This document shows, piece by piece, positions 18,588 through 23,894 of a stretch of 23,894 nt of DNA (the stretch's first letter is position 1; each line of letters starts with the position of its first letter). The position numbers and the translations under genes were made by a program. Origin of the DNA: a virus. The stretch is taken from positions 1 to 23,894 of the IMG/VR virus record IMGVR_UViG_3300025138_000354; one strand, written 5' to 3'. Below the pieces are notes generated by a model. The model worked only from the letters and a program-made list of their open reading frames with translations, made no database searches and was not told the DNA's origin.

Positions 18588-18944
18588 ATGAAAACCTTTA
18601 AAGATTATCTTACTGAAAATGAAACTTCACTAATTGATATACAAAGTATATTAAATGAATCTCATGAACTAACTGAAGAACAAGATGCTGCAATAGATTT
18701 TGCAGTAGAAAGAATTCTTGAAGCTCAGAAGGAAGGTAAGAATTTAGAAGACTGCGTCGAAGAAATAATTAATGAAGGTTTACTAGGAAGTATATTTGGT
18801 GGATTAACTGGTTTTGCTTTGGGGAAAACTATAGGTAAAGCAGTAGCCAAAGTATTAGGTGTTACTAAAGGTGTTCTTTATGATTTATTAACCTCACGTC
18901 TTGTAGGTGCTGCCTTAGGTGCAGTTATCGGCAAGAGAATATAA
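18588..18944 (+). CDS. Putative capsid-targeted internal protein with glycine-zipper C-terminal half
   Basis: Residues 1-10 (MKTFKDYLTE) follow the pattern of the capsid-targeting peptide of T4 internal proteins IPI and IPIII (MKTYQEFIAE), which the gp21 prohead protease removes after Glu10. Further sites of the gp21 type, (L/I)-x-E before A/G/S, occur at Leu22-Asn-Glu|Ser25, Ile43-Leu-Glu|Ala46 and Ile61-Asn-Glu|Gly64. The N-terminal half is acidic and helical. Cleavage at 63 would free a 55-residue hydrophobic, Gly-rich piece with Gly at 67, 71, 75, 79 and 83, Ala87, Gly91 and 95, then Gly107, 111 and 115, which is a glycine zipper. Such sequences insert in or pack within membranes. Packaging in the head and membrane action on ejection are inferred. 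It sits between a tail-tube gene and a nuclease gene. Confidence 0.6.
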   Translation: MKTFKDYLTENETSLIDIQSILNESHELTEEQDAAIDFAVERILEAQKEGKNLEDCVEEIINEGLLGSIFGGLTGFALGKTIGKAVAKVLGVTKGVLYDLLTSRLVGAALGAVIGKRI

Positions 18945-18949
18945 CTATA

Positions 18950-19609
18950 ATGATTCATATAGGAATTGACTTTTCATTAAATAGCCCAGGTGCCTGTATC
19001 GAAACAGATAATGGCAAATATCACTTTATAACTTTTTTTAATTACGGAAATCGTATATGGGATGAAGAAGGTAGAAAAATACCTAAAGCATTCAGTATAC
19101 ATAAAGAATTAATGGATGATTCTGCATTGTTAGGATTTCCTTATAATAGAGATGTAACTAGTAAAGAGTTTTTACCTAGAGAGAGACAAAAACTACAGGA
19201 TGCTGCAAATATAAGTTCTCTTATGGTTAATATATTTTCTACACTATTTGAAGGTGATGAAGTTTCTGTTGCATTAGAAGGATTTTCATATGGCTCTAAA
19301 GGTAATTCATTTATAGATATAATTCAATACAATACATTTCTAAGAAAGGAACTAATAGATAAGTACTCTATTGAAAATTTATCTGTCTTTCAACCATCTC
19401 ATGTAAAGAAGTTAGCTGGGAAAGGAAATGCCAATAAACATTATATGGCTAAAGCATTCCAAGATGATGTCCTTAATGATAAGAACTTAAGAACTACAAA
19501 ATTGTGGAAATGGTGTCAAGGAAAAGACTTCAGCATTAAAATTCCTAAACCCATTGATGACATAGTTGATGCCTACTTTATTCTTAAAGCCCTAAAGGCT
19601 AACAATTAG
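18950..19609 (+). CDS. RuvC-fold (RNase H-like) endonuclease, probable Holliday-junction resolvase
   Basis: This 219-residue protein shows the RuvC/RNase H catalytic layout. Asp7 lies in the first strand (Gly-Ile-Asp-Phe-Ser-x-Asn-Ser-Pro-Gly), Glu110 in a mid strand (Ala-Leu-Glu-Gly-Phe-Ser-Tyr-Gly-Ser-Lys-Gly-Asn), and Asp203/204/207 in the C-terminal helix (Pro-Ile-Asp-Asp-Ile-Val-Asp-Ala-Tyr). A Gln-Pro-Ser-x-Val-Lys-Lys segment with Gly-Lys-Gly-Asn-Ala-Asn-Lys (residues 148-163) is also typical of RuvC-type resolvases. These metal-dependent enzymes cut branched DNA, resolving recombination intermediates before packaging. T4 itself uses the unrelated endonuclease VII (gp49), so this may be a functional replacement. 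It starts 5 bases after the preceding stop. The specific substrate is inferred. Confidence 0.75.
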   Translation: MIHIGIDFSLNSPGACIETDNGKYHFITFFNYGNRIWDEEGRKIPKAFSIHKELMDDSALLGFPYNRDVTSKEFLPRERQKLQDAANISSLMVNIFSTLFEGDEVSVALEGFSYGSKGNSFIDIIQYNTFLRKELIDKYSIENLSVFQPSHVKKLAGKGNANKHYMAKAFQDDVLNDKNLRTTKLWKWCQGKDFSIKIPKPIDDIVDAYFILKALKANN

Positions 19610-19694
19610 ATACTTTTCTTTCTCTGAATAGTTAAAAATTATATTGCAACATGTTAACTTTGTTTCAGCTTTACATAAAAAAAATTAAAATAAA
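19610..19694 (+). promoter_or_regulatory. 85-base gap with possible Bacteroidota-type promoter before the co-chaperonin gene
   Basis: TAACTTTG at 19655-19662 fits the Bacteroidota -7 box (TAnnTTTG) and would give a leader of about 25 bases before the ATG at 19695. No TTTG -33 box is found at the usual ~19-21 base spacing, so support is partial. Two nested short inverted repeats flank it: CTGAA 19624-19628 with TTCAG 19664-19668, and GTTAA 19631-19635 with TTAAC 19654-19658. The gap separates the virion block from the replication block, a natural place for a promoter. So short a motif also occurs by chance in AT-rich DNA. Confidence 0.3.
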
Positions 19695-19979
19695 ATGATA
19701 AAACCTTTAGGAAATAGAATATTTTTAAAAAAAGATGAACAATCTAAAAGAAAAGGCAGTATAATTTTAATGGAAAAGAAAGGTATGTTTGCCCCACCAT
19801 ATTCTGGTACAATCGTCGGAATAGGTGAAGGTGTCGAGGATACAGATTTTCAAATAGGAGTAAAGGTTCTTTTTCATGATTTGGCAGGTACAGAAATTAA
19901 ATATAAAGAAGAAACTATATTAAGTTTAAGAGAACGTGATATAACTGCAATAATAGATAAAAATGTACAAATAGTCTGA
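19695..19979 (+). CDS. GroES-like co-chaperonin (functional counterpart of T4 gp31)
   Basis: This 94-residue protein matches GroES (97 residues) along its length by eye. The N-terminal strand is Lys-Pro-Leu-Gly-Asn-Arg-Ile. A mobile-loop region at residues ~15-31 contains a Gly-Ser-Ile-Ile-Leu hydrophobic contact resembling the GroES Gly-Gly-Ile-Val-Leu that binds GroEL. A Pro-Pro-Tyr-Ser-Gly-Thr-Ile-Val-Gly-Ile-Gly strand follows, then Ile-Gly-Val-Lys-Val-Leu-Phe, and a C-terminal Arg-Asp-Ile-Thr-Ala-Ile-Ile. It would cap the host GroEL, probably to fold phage capsid proteins as gp31 does for T4 gp23. It is shorter and more GroES-like than gp31 (111 residues). The start follows an A-rich leader. 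Acquisition from a host is possible but not shown. Confidence 0.85.
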   Translation: MIKPLGNRIFLKKDEQSKRKGSIILMEKKGMFAPPYSGTIVGIGEGVEDTDFQIGVKVLFHDLAGTEIKYKEETILSLRERDITAIIDKNVQIV

Positions 19980-20022
19980 AACAAACTTACTTAGGGGATA
20001 TATAATAAACAAAGGAATCAAT

Positions 20023-20040
20023 AAAGTATTGGTACTTTTT
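20023..20040 (+). terminator. Weak hairpin plus T-run between the co-chaperonin and gp32 genes
   Basis: AAAGTA (20023-20028), TTGG loop, TACTTT (20033-20038) form a perfect 6-bp hairpin running into a five-T run (20036-20040). This has the shape of an intrinsic terminator, but the stem has only one G-C pair. At best it attenuates readthrough from the co-chaperonin gene. Confidence 0.25.
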
Positions 20041-20068
20041 AAACTGGCGATAACAAGGCAAAATAAAT

Positions 20069-20152
20069 AGGCAATTAAAATAAGTAGTTTAGGCATAGAG
20101 CTTTGTTATCATTTAAATAATAATAAATTAATAACAAAAAAAAGGCAATTAA
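20069..20152 (+). repeat. Direct repeat AGGCAATTAA, copy in the leader loop and copy at the gp32 start
   Basis: AGGCAATTAA occurs at 20069-20078, inside the loop of the leader stem, and again at 20143-20152, one base before the gp32 ATG. A partial copy, AAGGCAA, lies at 20055-20061. The copy at the start contains AAGG at Shine-Dalgarno distance, the only such hint in the window. The repeat may mark a protein-binding or ribosome-standby site, or simply a small duplication. Confidence 0.4.
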
Positions 20153-20153
20153 C

Positions 20154-21077
20154 ATGGCAAATGAATTCGACATTTTTAACGTAAGTGTAAAAGATTTAGA
20201 CACTGGTGAAAGACCATCTACCGCAGGTAGTGATCTTTATTCACCTAAACCAGATCAAGGACAGGACGGAACTTACCGTTCTTTAATTAGGTTTCTACCT
20301 AATGCCAAAAACCCAAGAAAACCATTCGAACGCAAGTATGTTTACTGGCTAGAAGACAGAGAAGGAAACGGCTTTTATGCTGATTCCCCATCAACGGTTG
20401 GAGAAAAATGTCCAGTACAGGATATGTTCTTTAAACTAAGAAACTCTGAATCTGCAGTAGACAAAAAGATGTCGGAAGGTTTAAAGCGTAGAGAAGTATT
20501 CTATGCATTAGTACAAATCGTAAAGGATCCACAAAACAGAGATCTTGAAGGGCAAGTTAAAATCATGAAGTTTGGTTATAAAATCAAAACCAAAATTGAT
20601 GAGGAGTTAAATCCACAATTTGATGAACCTACTCAAGTATTTGATCCATTTGAAGGAAAGAACTTTGAATTAGTAATTTCTAAAAAAGCAGGGTTCCCTA
20701 ATTATGACTCAAGTAAATTCCACGGAAATAAATCTCCAATGACAATTGAAGGTGAAGCAGTATCTAATGATGATGCAAGCCGTAAATTAATTTTAGATTT
20801 ATTAAAGGATGCTCCTGATTTATCAAGCTGGGGTTATAAGGCCTGGGATGATGTAGTAAGAGGAAAGGTAATGAATGTATTATCTCAATTTACATCTCCA
20901 GGTGATTCAATCCAAAATATCACAAGATCAAAACCAGCACCTTCTACTCCAAAAGTAACTGAGGCTGCTGCAACTAAAGCAACAACTGAAACAAAGGAAA
21001 CTCCTAAAGCTGAACCTGCAAAGGCTGGTGAAAAGGCTGATGACTTTGATGATTTCATTAATGGTTTAGATCTTTAA
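20154..21077 (+). CDS. 32: Single-stranded DNA-binding protein, T4 gp32-like
   Basis: The protein has 307 residues against 301 in T4 gp32. The N-terminal core carries the Tyr-Arg-Ser-Leu-Ile-Arg-Phe-Leu-Pro-Asn strand (41-50), a basic Asn-Pro-Arg-Lys-Pro-Phe-Glu-Arg-Lys stretch, and the aromatic strands expected of the OB fold. A low-complexity Ala/Thr/Lys/Pro linker (~260-290) leads to an acidic tip (Asp-Asp-Phe-Asp-Asp-Phe-Ile-Asn-Gly-Leu-Asp-Leu), the partner-binding tail of the family. It coats single-stranded DNA and organises replication and recombination with the neighbouring primase, UvsY and UvsW. The family's zinc-binding Cys-x-x-Cys is reduced to Cys86-Pro-Val-Gln89, the only Cys in the protein. 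Four CGT/CGC arginine codons and more C-ending codons than neighbours suggest high expression. Confidence 0.88.
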   Translation: MANEFDIFNVSVKDLDTGERPSTAGSDLYSPKPDQGQDGTYRSLIRFLPNAKNPRKPFERKYVYWLEDREGNGFYADSPSTVGEKCPVQDMFFKLRNSESAVDKKMSEGLKRREVFYALVQIVKDPQNRDLEGQVKIMKFGYKIKTKIDEELNPQFDEPTQVFDPFEGKNFELVISKKAGFPNYDSSKFHGNKSPMTIEGEAVSNDDASRKLILDLLKDAPDLSSWGYKAWDDVVRGKVMNVLSQFTSPGDSIQNITRSKPAPSTPKVTEAAATKATTETKETPKAEPAKAGEKADDFDDFINGLDL

Positions 21078-21082
21078 TAAGT

Positions 21083-22156
21083 ATGGCAGAAGAAGTAATA
21101 ATATCTTCTGAAATGAAAGCTCGGATCATTGATAAGGTGGTCCGAGTTCTTCATACTAATCATACCCATCCAGAAAAAAGAAGAATGCTGGAGAGTAAAG
21201 GCAGGTTAAATTTTGCTTGTCCTTACTGTGGAGATTCGCATGATAACGTTAGGAAGAAAAGAGGTAATCTATATTGGAATGATTTATACTTTCATTGTTA
21301 TAATTGCTCAGCACATGCATCATTAGATGTTTTCTTAGCTGAACATAATCAAAACTTTGAAGGTGATGATAGAATTGATGTAATTAATTATATTAAAGAA
21401 AATCGCAAACATTTTTCATTAGGTGAAAATTTAGATTTTTATCTATTTGATAAAGCAAAACAATTAGCATTAACTTTTGATGAAATAGCTTTGGGTTTTA
21501 ATGTTTATCCAATTAATACTTTAACTTACCAAGCATATCCTTATTTAAAGAGTAGGTTACTCCATCATAAAACTGAAAGATTCGGTTTTGATCCAAGGCG
21601 TAGAGAACTGTATGTTTTTAATTTAACACCTGATGGCAAAATACTAGGATTTCAAACCAGAGACTTAGGAGGTGGTGGCGGTCCTAAATATAAAACATGG
21701 AATATAGAAAGAATCTATGATAGGTTAAAAATAAAATTAGATGTAACCGAAGAAGAATTAGATAACTTAAATAAAATCTCAATGTTATTTGGCATCTTAA
21801 CTGTTGATATGGCCAGAGACTTCTCTATATTTGAAGGTCCTATTGATGCAATGTTTATGAATAATTCTATTGGATTAACTGGGGTTAAAAAACAAATAAT
21901 AGAATTTAATGAAATACCTACAGCTCGGTATTTCTTTGATAATGATTTAGAAGGCAAATCTAGAATGATTGATAAATTAAAAGGTGGGCAATCGGTATTT
22001 ATGTGGGATAAGTTTTTAAAAGAATTTAATATTCCTGCAAGAAAAGTTAAAGATTTAAATGATTTAGTGAAATGGGAATACAGTAATAGATCTGGGTGCT
22101 TAAGCGACTTAGATAAATATTTTACAACAGATTCATTAGATATTATTTTTATATAA
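21083..22156 (+). CDS. 61: DNA primase, T4 gp61-like
   Basis: The protein has 357 residues (T4 gp61: 342). A zinc ribbon at the N-terminus has Cys46-x2-Cys49 and Cys72-x2-Cys75, with an aromatic-rich loop between, which recognises template for RNA primer synthesis. The central/C-terminal TOPRIM core shows Phe-Glu-Gly-Pro-Ile-Asp-Ala (~250-256), the catalytic glutamate motif, and Phe-Asp-Asn-Asp (~288-291), the metal-binding acidic pair. A Gly-rich loop, Leu-Gly-Gly-Gly-Gly-Gly-Pro-Lys (~195-202), precedes the core. Primases of this kind make short primers at the fork with the replicative helicase. It begins 5 bases after the gp32 stop with no Shine-Dalgarno, and its stop overlaps the next start as TAATG. 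Confidence 0.88.
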   Translation: MAEEVIISSEMKARIIDKVVRVLHTNHTHPEKRRMLESKGRLNFACPYCGDSHDNVRKKRGNLYWNDLYFHCYNCSAHASLDVFLAEHNQNFEGDDRIDVINYIKENRKHFSLGENLDFYLFDKAKQLALTFDEIALGFNVYPINTLTYQAYPYLKSRLLHHKTERFGFDPRRRELYVFNLTPDGKILGFQTRDLGGGGGPKYKTWNIERIYDRLKIKLDVTEEELDNLNKISMLFGILTVDMARDFSIFEGPIDAMFMNNSIGLTGVKKQIIEFNEIPTARYFFDNDLEGKSRMIDKLKGGQSVFMWDKFLKEFNIPARKVKDLNDLVKWEYSNRSGCLSDLDKYFTTDSLDIIFI

Positions 22157-22374
22157 TGAGTTTAAAAAATTATAATAATTTTGTGAGTGAAGAAGTAAAT
22201 GATTTTTATGATGATTTAGAAACAAGTAAAAAAAGACTTAAGTTTTTTGCTACTTTTAGTAAATCAGAGTTAAATCAAGTAAAAACTAATTTTTCTATAC
22301 CAGCACCGAAAAAGAAGTTTCAGCCTAAAGTAAAGGGCTTTAAAAAGATTAATAATGATAAAGGTATATTTTAA
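22156..22374 (+). CDS. Small basic protein of unknown function with capsid-targeting-like N-terminus
   Basis: This 72-residue protein starts one base inside the primase stop (TAATG), and its own stop overlaps the UvsY-like gene in the same way, so it is probably expressed with them. Residues 4-12 (Lys-Asn-Tyr-Asn-Asn-Phe-Val-Ser-Glu) fit the K-x-[YF]-x-x-[FY]-[ILV]-x-E pattern of T4 internal-protein targeting peptides. The first half is acidic. The last third is strongly basic (Pro-Ala-Pro-Lys-Lys-Lys, then repeated Lys), suited to nucleic-acid binding. It might be a packaged DNA-associated protein or a small replication/recombination accessory. No family is recognised, and the targeting resemblance is weaker than in the 118-residue protein. 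Confidence 0.6.
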   Translation: MSLKNYNNFVSEEVNDFYDDLETSKKRLKFFATFSKSELNQVKTNFSIPAPKKKFQPKVKGFKKINNDKGIF

Positions 22375-22823
22375 TGGAATATAATGATTCTGCTACTGGT
22401 GACGCTAATGAAGAATTGGCAACTAGATTAGCTAAAGATAGGGATGATTGGAAAGGAAAGATAACTCATTTAATTAGTTTATTAAAAGAAGTTAGAAATT
22501 TATCCGAGTGCCAAGTAAATATGTTATCTTATAGACAAATACTATTAGATAAAATTACTGATTTTAAAACAACCAAACATAAAAGGCAAGCTTCATATGA
22601 TAGGTACTATAAAATTAAGTACAGAGAATATTCAATTGATTATGATGTTAAATTAACAAGTGGAGAAAAGGTTGCTTTTATAAAGGCAGACTTATCTCAT
22701 TTAAGGACGCAGATGGAAATGCTACAATCTCATATGGATTACTACCAAGAATGCATTAAGACTTGTGATAATCTAGCATTTGCAATAAGAAATAGAATTA
22801 ACCTAGACGATAAAGAATATTAA
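22374..22823 (+). CDS. uvsY: UvsY-like recombination mediator
   Basis: The protein has 149 residues (T4 UvsY: 137). It is mostly helical and charged, with a Tyr-rich basic central stretch (residues ~78-95) and a C-terminal helical segment resembling that of UvsY. There, an Ala-[DV]-x-x-[LV] strand-helix, a long helix and an Ala-[FI]-Arg/Lys-x-Arg-x-x-x-Phe-Ala-Ile-like ending line up by eye, though only loosely. It lies directly before a UvsW-like gene, and uvsY and uvsW are neighbours in T4. UvsY loads the UvsX recombinase onto gp32-coated DNA. The start overlaps the preceding stop as TAATG, as does the next gene. Identification depends as much on neighbourhood as on sequence; an unrelated helical accessory protein is possible. 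Confidence 0.6.
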   Translation: MEYNDSATGDANEELATRLAKDRDDWKGKITHLISLLKEVRNLSECQVNMLSYRQILLDKITDFKTTKHKRQASYDRYYKIKYREYSIDYDVKLTSGEKVAFIKADLSHLRTQMEMLQSHMDYYQECIKTCDNLAFAIRNRINLDDKEY

Positions 22824-23894
22824 TGGAATTATCACTATCTGAAAATAAAAAGTTTTTAGTTATAGATGCATGTACTGAATTAGAGTATGAGCAGCTAAAG
22901 AGTAGCTTGACTAAAAAAATTGAAGGATGGAGATTTCACCCTTTGGTTAAAAAGAAAGTATGGGATGGTAATGTATCATTTGTAAAAAGAAATAAAATAC
23001 CTGCAGGTTTATGGAAAGAAATATTAGATATATGTAAAGATTATGATTTTCACGTTACCCTAAATAATATAACTAATATTTTTGATACCGAAATTAAAGA
23101 AGATAAGTTTAGGGAATGGGTTACAGAAATATTTAAAAAACAACCAGATTTTAAACCTAGGGAATATCAAATAGATGCAGCGTTTAAAATTTTAAAATAT
23201 AGAAGGTGTTTAGCAGAATTAGCAACATCTGCTGGTAAAACATTAATATCATTCATGGTAGTTGCTTATCTTATGGATAAATTGAATAAGAAAAAGATAT
23301 TAATGATTGTTCCTAATGTAAATTTAGTTTTACAGGCTACTGGTGATTTTGATGAATATAATAAAGTAGGTGTCCCACTAAAGACCCAGCAAATATATGC
23401 TGGTGTAAAAATAAGAAAGAGTTCTAATCTAGTTATTGGTACTTACCAATCTCTAGTTAAAAAGGATGAAGAATATTTTAGTCAATTTGATGCTGTATTT
23501 GTAGATGAAACACATAAAGCAAAAGCTAACTCTATTCAAAAGATAATGGATAAATGTTGGCATTGTGATTTCCGATTTGGCTTAAGTGGAACTATTCCTA
23601 AAAAAGGAACCGTTAATAGGTTAAGCTTAATGTCTGCTATGGGACCGTTAGTTACTCAAGTTAAAGCCAACCAATTACAACAAGAAGGTTTTATTGCAAG
23701 CTGTAAGGTTATACAACTTCATATGGATTATGCAACACCTGAACAAAAAGAATCATTTTCTTTTCTATCTAAAAATCCACAAGATAGACAAAGATTATTT
23801 GGATTAGAACAAAATTTTATAAATCAAAGTGAGAAGAGACTAGATTTTGTTTGCCAAGTAATTAAAAAGTCAACATCCAATTCACTAGTGCTAT
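22823..23894 (+). CDS. uvsW: UvsW-like ATP-dependent DNA/RNA helicase (3' truncated)
   Basis: The frame is open to the window end, showing the first 357 residues of a protein that is 503 residues in T4. After an N-terminal domain with Gly-Trp-Arg-Phe-His-Pro-Leu-Val-Lys (~35-43) comes the superfamily 2 core. It has a Q-motif-like Pro-Arg-Glu-Tyr-Gln (~113), Walker A Ala134-Thr-Ser-Ala-Gly-Lys-Thr140, motif Ia Ile-Val-Pro-Asn, motif Ib Gly-Thr-Tyr-Gln-Ser, motif II Asp228-Glu-Thr-His231 and motif III Leu-Ser-Gly-Thr (~254-257). UvsW unwinds R-loops and branched DNA and shifts T4 from origin- to recombination-dependent replication. The start lies within the UvsY-like stop (TAATG). The C-terminal RecA domain is only beginning at the window edge. 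Confidence 0.85.
   Translation, partial: MELSLSENKKFLVIDACTELEYEQLKSSLTKKIEGWRFHPLVKKKVWDGNVSFVKRNKIPAGLWKEILDICKDYDFHVTLNNITNIFDTEIKEDKFREWVTEIFKKQPDFKPREYQIDAAFKILKYRRCLAELATSAGKTLISFMVVAYLMDKLNKKKILMIVPNVNLVLQATGDFDEYNKVGVPLKTQQIYAGVKIRKSSNLVIGTYQSLVKKDEEYFSQFDAVFVDETHKAKANSIQKIMDKCWHCDFRFGLSGTIPKKGTVNRLSLMSAMGPLVTQVKANQLQQEGFIASCKVIQLHMDYATPEQKESFSFLSKNPQDRQRLFGLEQNFINQSEKRLDFVCQVIKKSTSNSLVL

Larger units (their letters stand above)
19980..20153 (+). promoter_or_regulatory. Structured leader of the gp32 gene, candidate autogenous operator
   Basis: This 174-base gap is the longest in the window. GATAACAAGGC (20049-20059) can pair with GCTTTGTTATC (20100-20110) as an 11-bp RNA stem with one G-U pair and a 40-base loop. 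From 20111 to 20153 the sequence is almost pure A/U and unstructured up to the ATG. T4 gene 32 mRNA has a 5' pseudoknot followed by an unstructured A/U-rich stretch on which gp32 polymerises to repress its own translation. The layout here is analogous. AAACTTACTTA (19983-19993) could pair with TAAGTAGTTT (20081-20090) in the loop with one bulged base, which would make a pseudoknot. A TATAAT lies at 20001-20006 but has no matching -35. Function is inferred by analogy. Confidence 0.45.

Noticed and set aside
20001-20006. TATAAT as a sigma70 -10 box
   Set aside because: No -35 hexamer lies at 16-18 bases upstream, and Bacteroidota do not use this promoter type as standard.
3261-20069. AATAAATA strings at 3261, 7233, 15595 and 20062 resembling T4-type late promoters (TATAAATA)
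   Set aside because: Such strings are expected by chance in A-rich gaps. The copy at 15595 ends only 7 bases before the start codon, too close for a promoter, and there is no consistent spacing.
19980-20153. tRNA or small RNA gene in the gp32 leader
   Set aside because: No cloverleaf or T-loop consensus is visible. The pairing is a single long stem better explained as a leader element.

Overview
This window looks like part of the genome of a tailed phage distantly related to T4 (a contractile-tailed, T4-superfamily virus), probably one that infects a Bacteroidota (flavobacterial-type) host. The T4 link rests on a gp32-like single-strand-binding protein, a gp61-like primase with zinc ribbon and TOPRIM motifs, a UvsY-like recombination mediator, a UvsW-like helicase and a gp19-fold tail-tube protein. 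The host call is an inference. The DNA is very AT-rich, arginine is mostly AGA, almost no gene has a Shine-Dalgarno sequence, and start codons sit behind A-rich leaders, as in Bacteroidota. Two gaps also contain a TAnnTTTG-type -7 box. Every gene lies on the + strand and packing is tight, with a largest gap of 174 bases. I see no tRNA, CRISPR, insertion sequence or integrase.

Positions 1-18563 are a virion (tail/baseplate/fibre) block. It begins with the C-terminus of a truncated protein that ends in a PKD-like beta domain. A 215-residue fibre-like protein follows, then three very large structural proteins (718, 1303 and 1565 residues) that I cannot match to named T4 proteins. Next is an 865-residue fibre with collagen-like Gly-X-Y repeats. 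A two-gene unit comes next: a short coiled-coil protein and a protein with one membrane segment and a Gly/aromatic C-terminus. The block closes with a 463-residue structural protein, a coiled-coil protein with a beta-rich N-terminal domain, and a tail-tube-fold protein.

Positions 18588-19979 carry three smaller genes. The first encodes a 118-residue protein whose first ten residues match the capsid-targeting peptide of T4 internal proteins and whose C-terminal half is a long glycine zipper. The second is a RuvC-fold nuclease. The third is a GroES-like co-chaperonin.

Positions 19980-23894 are a DNA replication and recombination block. gp32 has its own 174-base leader with an 11-bp stem and an unstructured A/U-rich tail, reminiscent of the autogenous operator of T4 gene 32. 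Primase, a 72-residue basic protein, UvsY and UvsW then follow, the last three each starting inside the preceding stop codon (TAATG). UvsW runs off the right end.

The best candidates for something undescribed are the capsid-targeted glycine-zipper protein, the structured gp32 leader, and the membrane-anchored protein within the tail genes.
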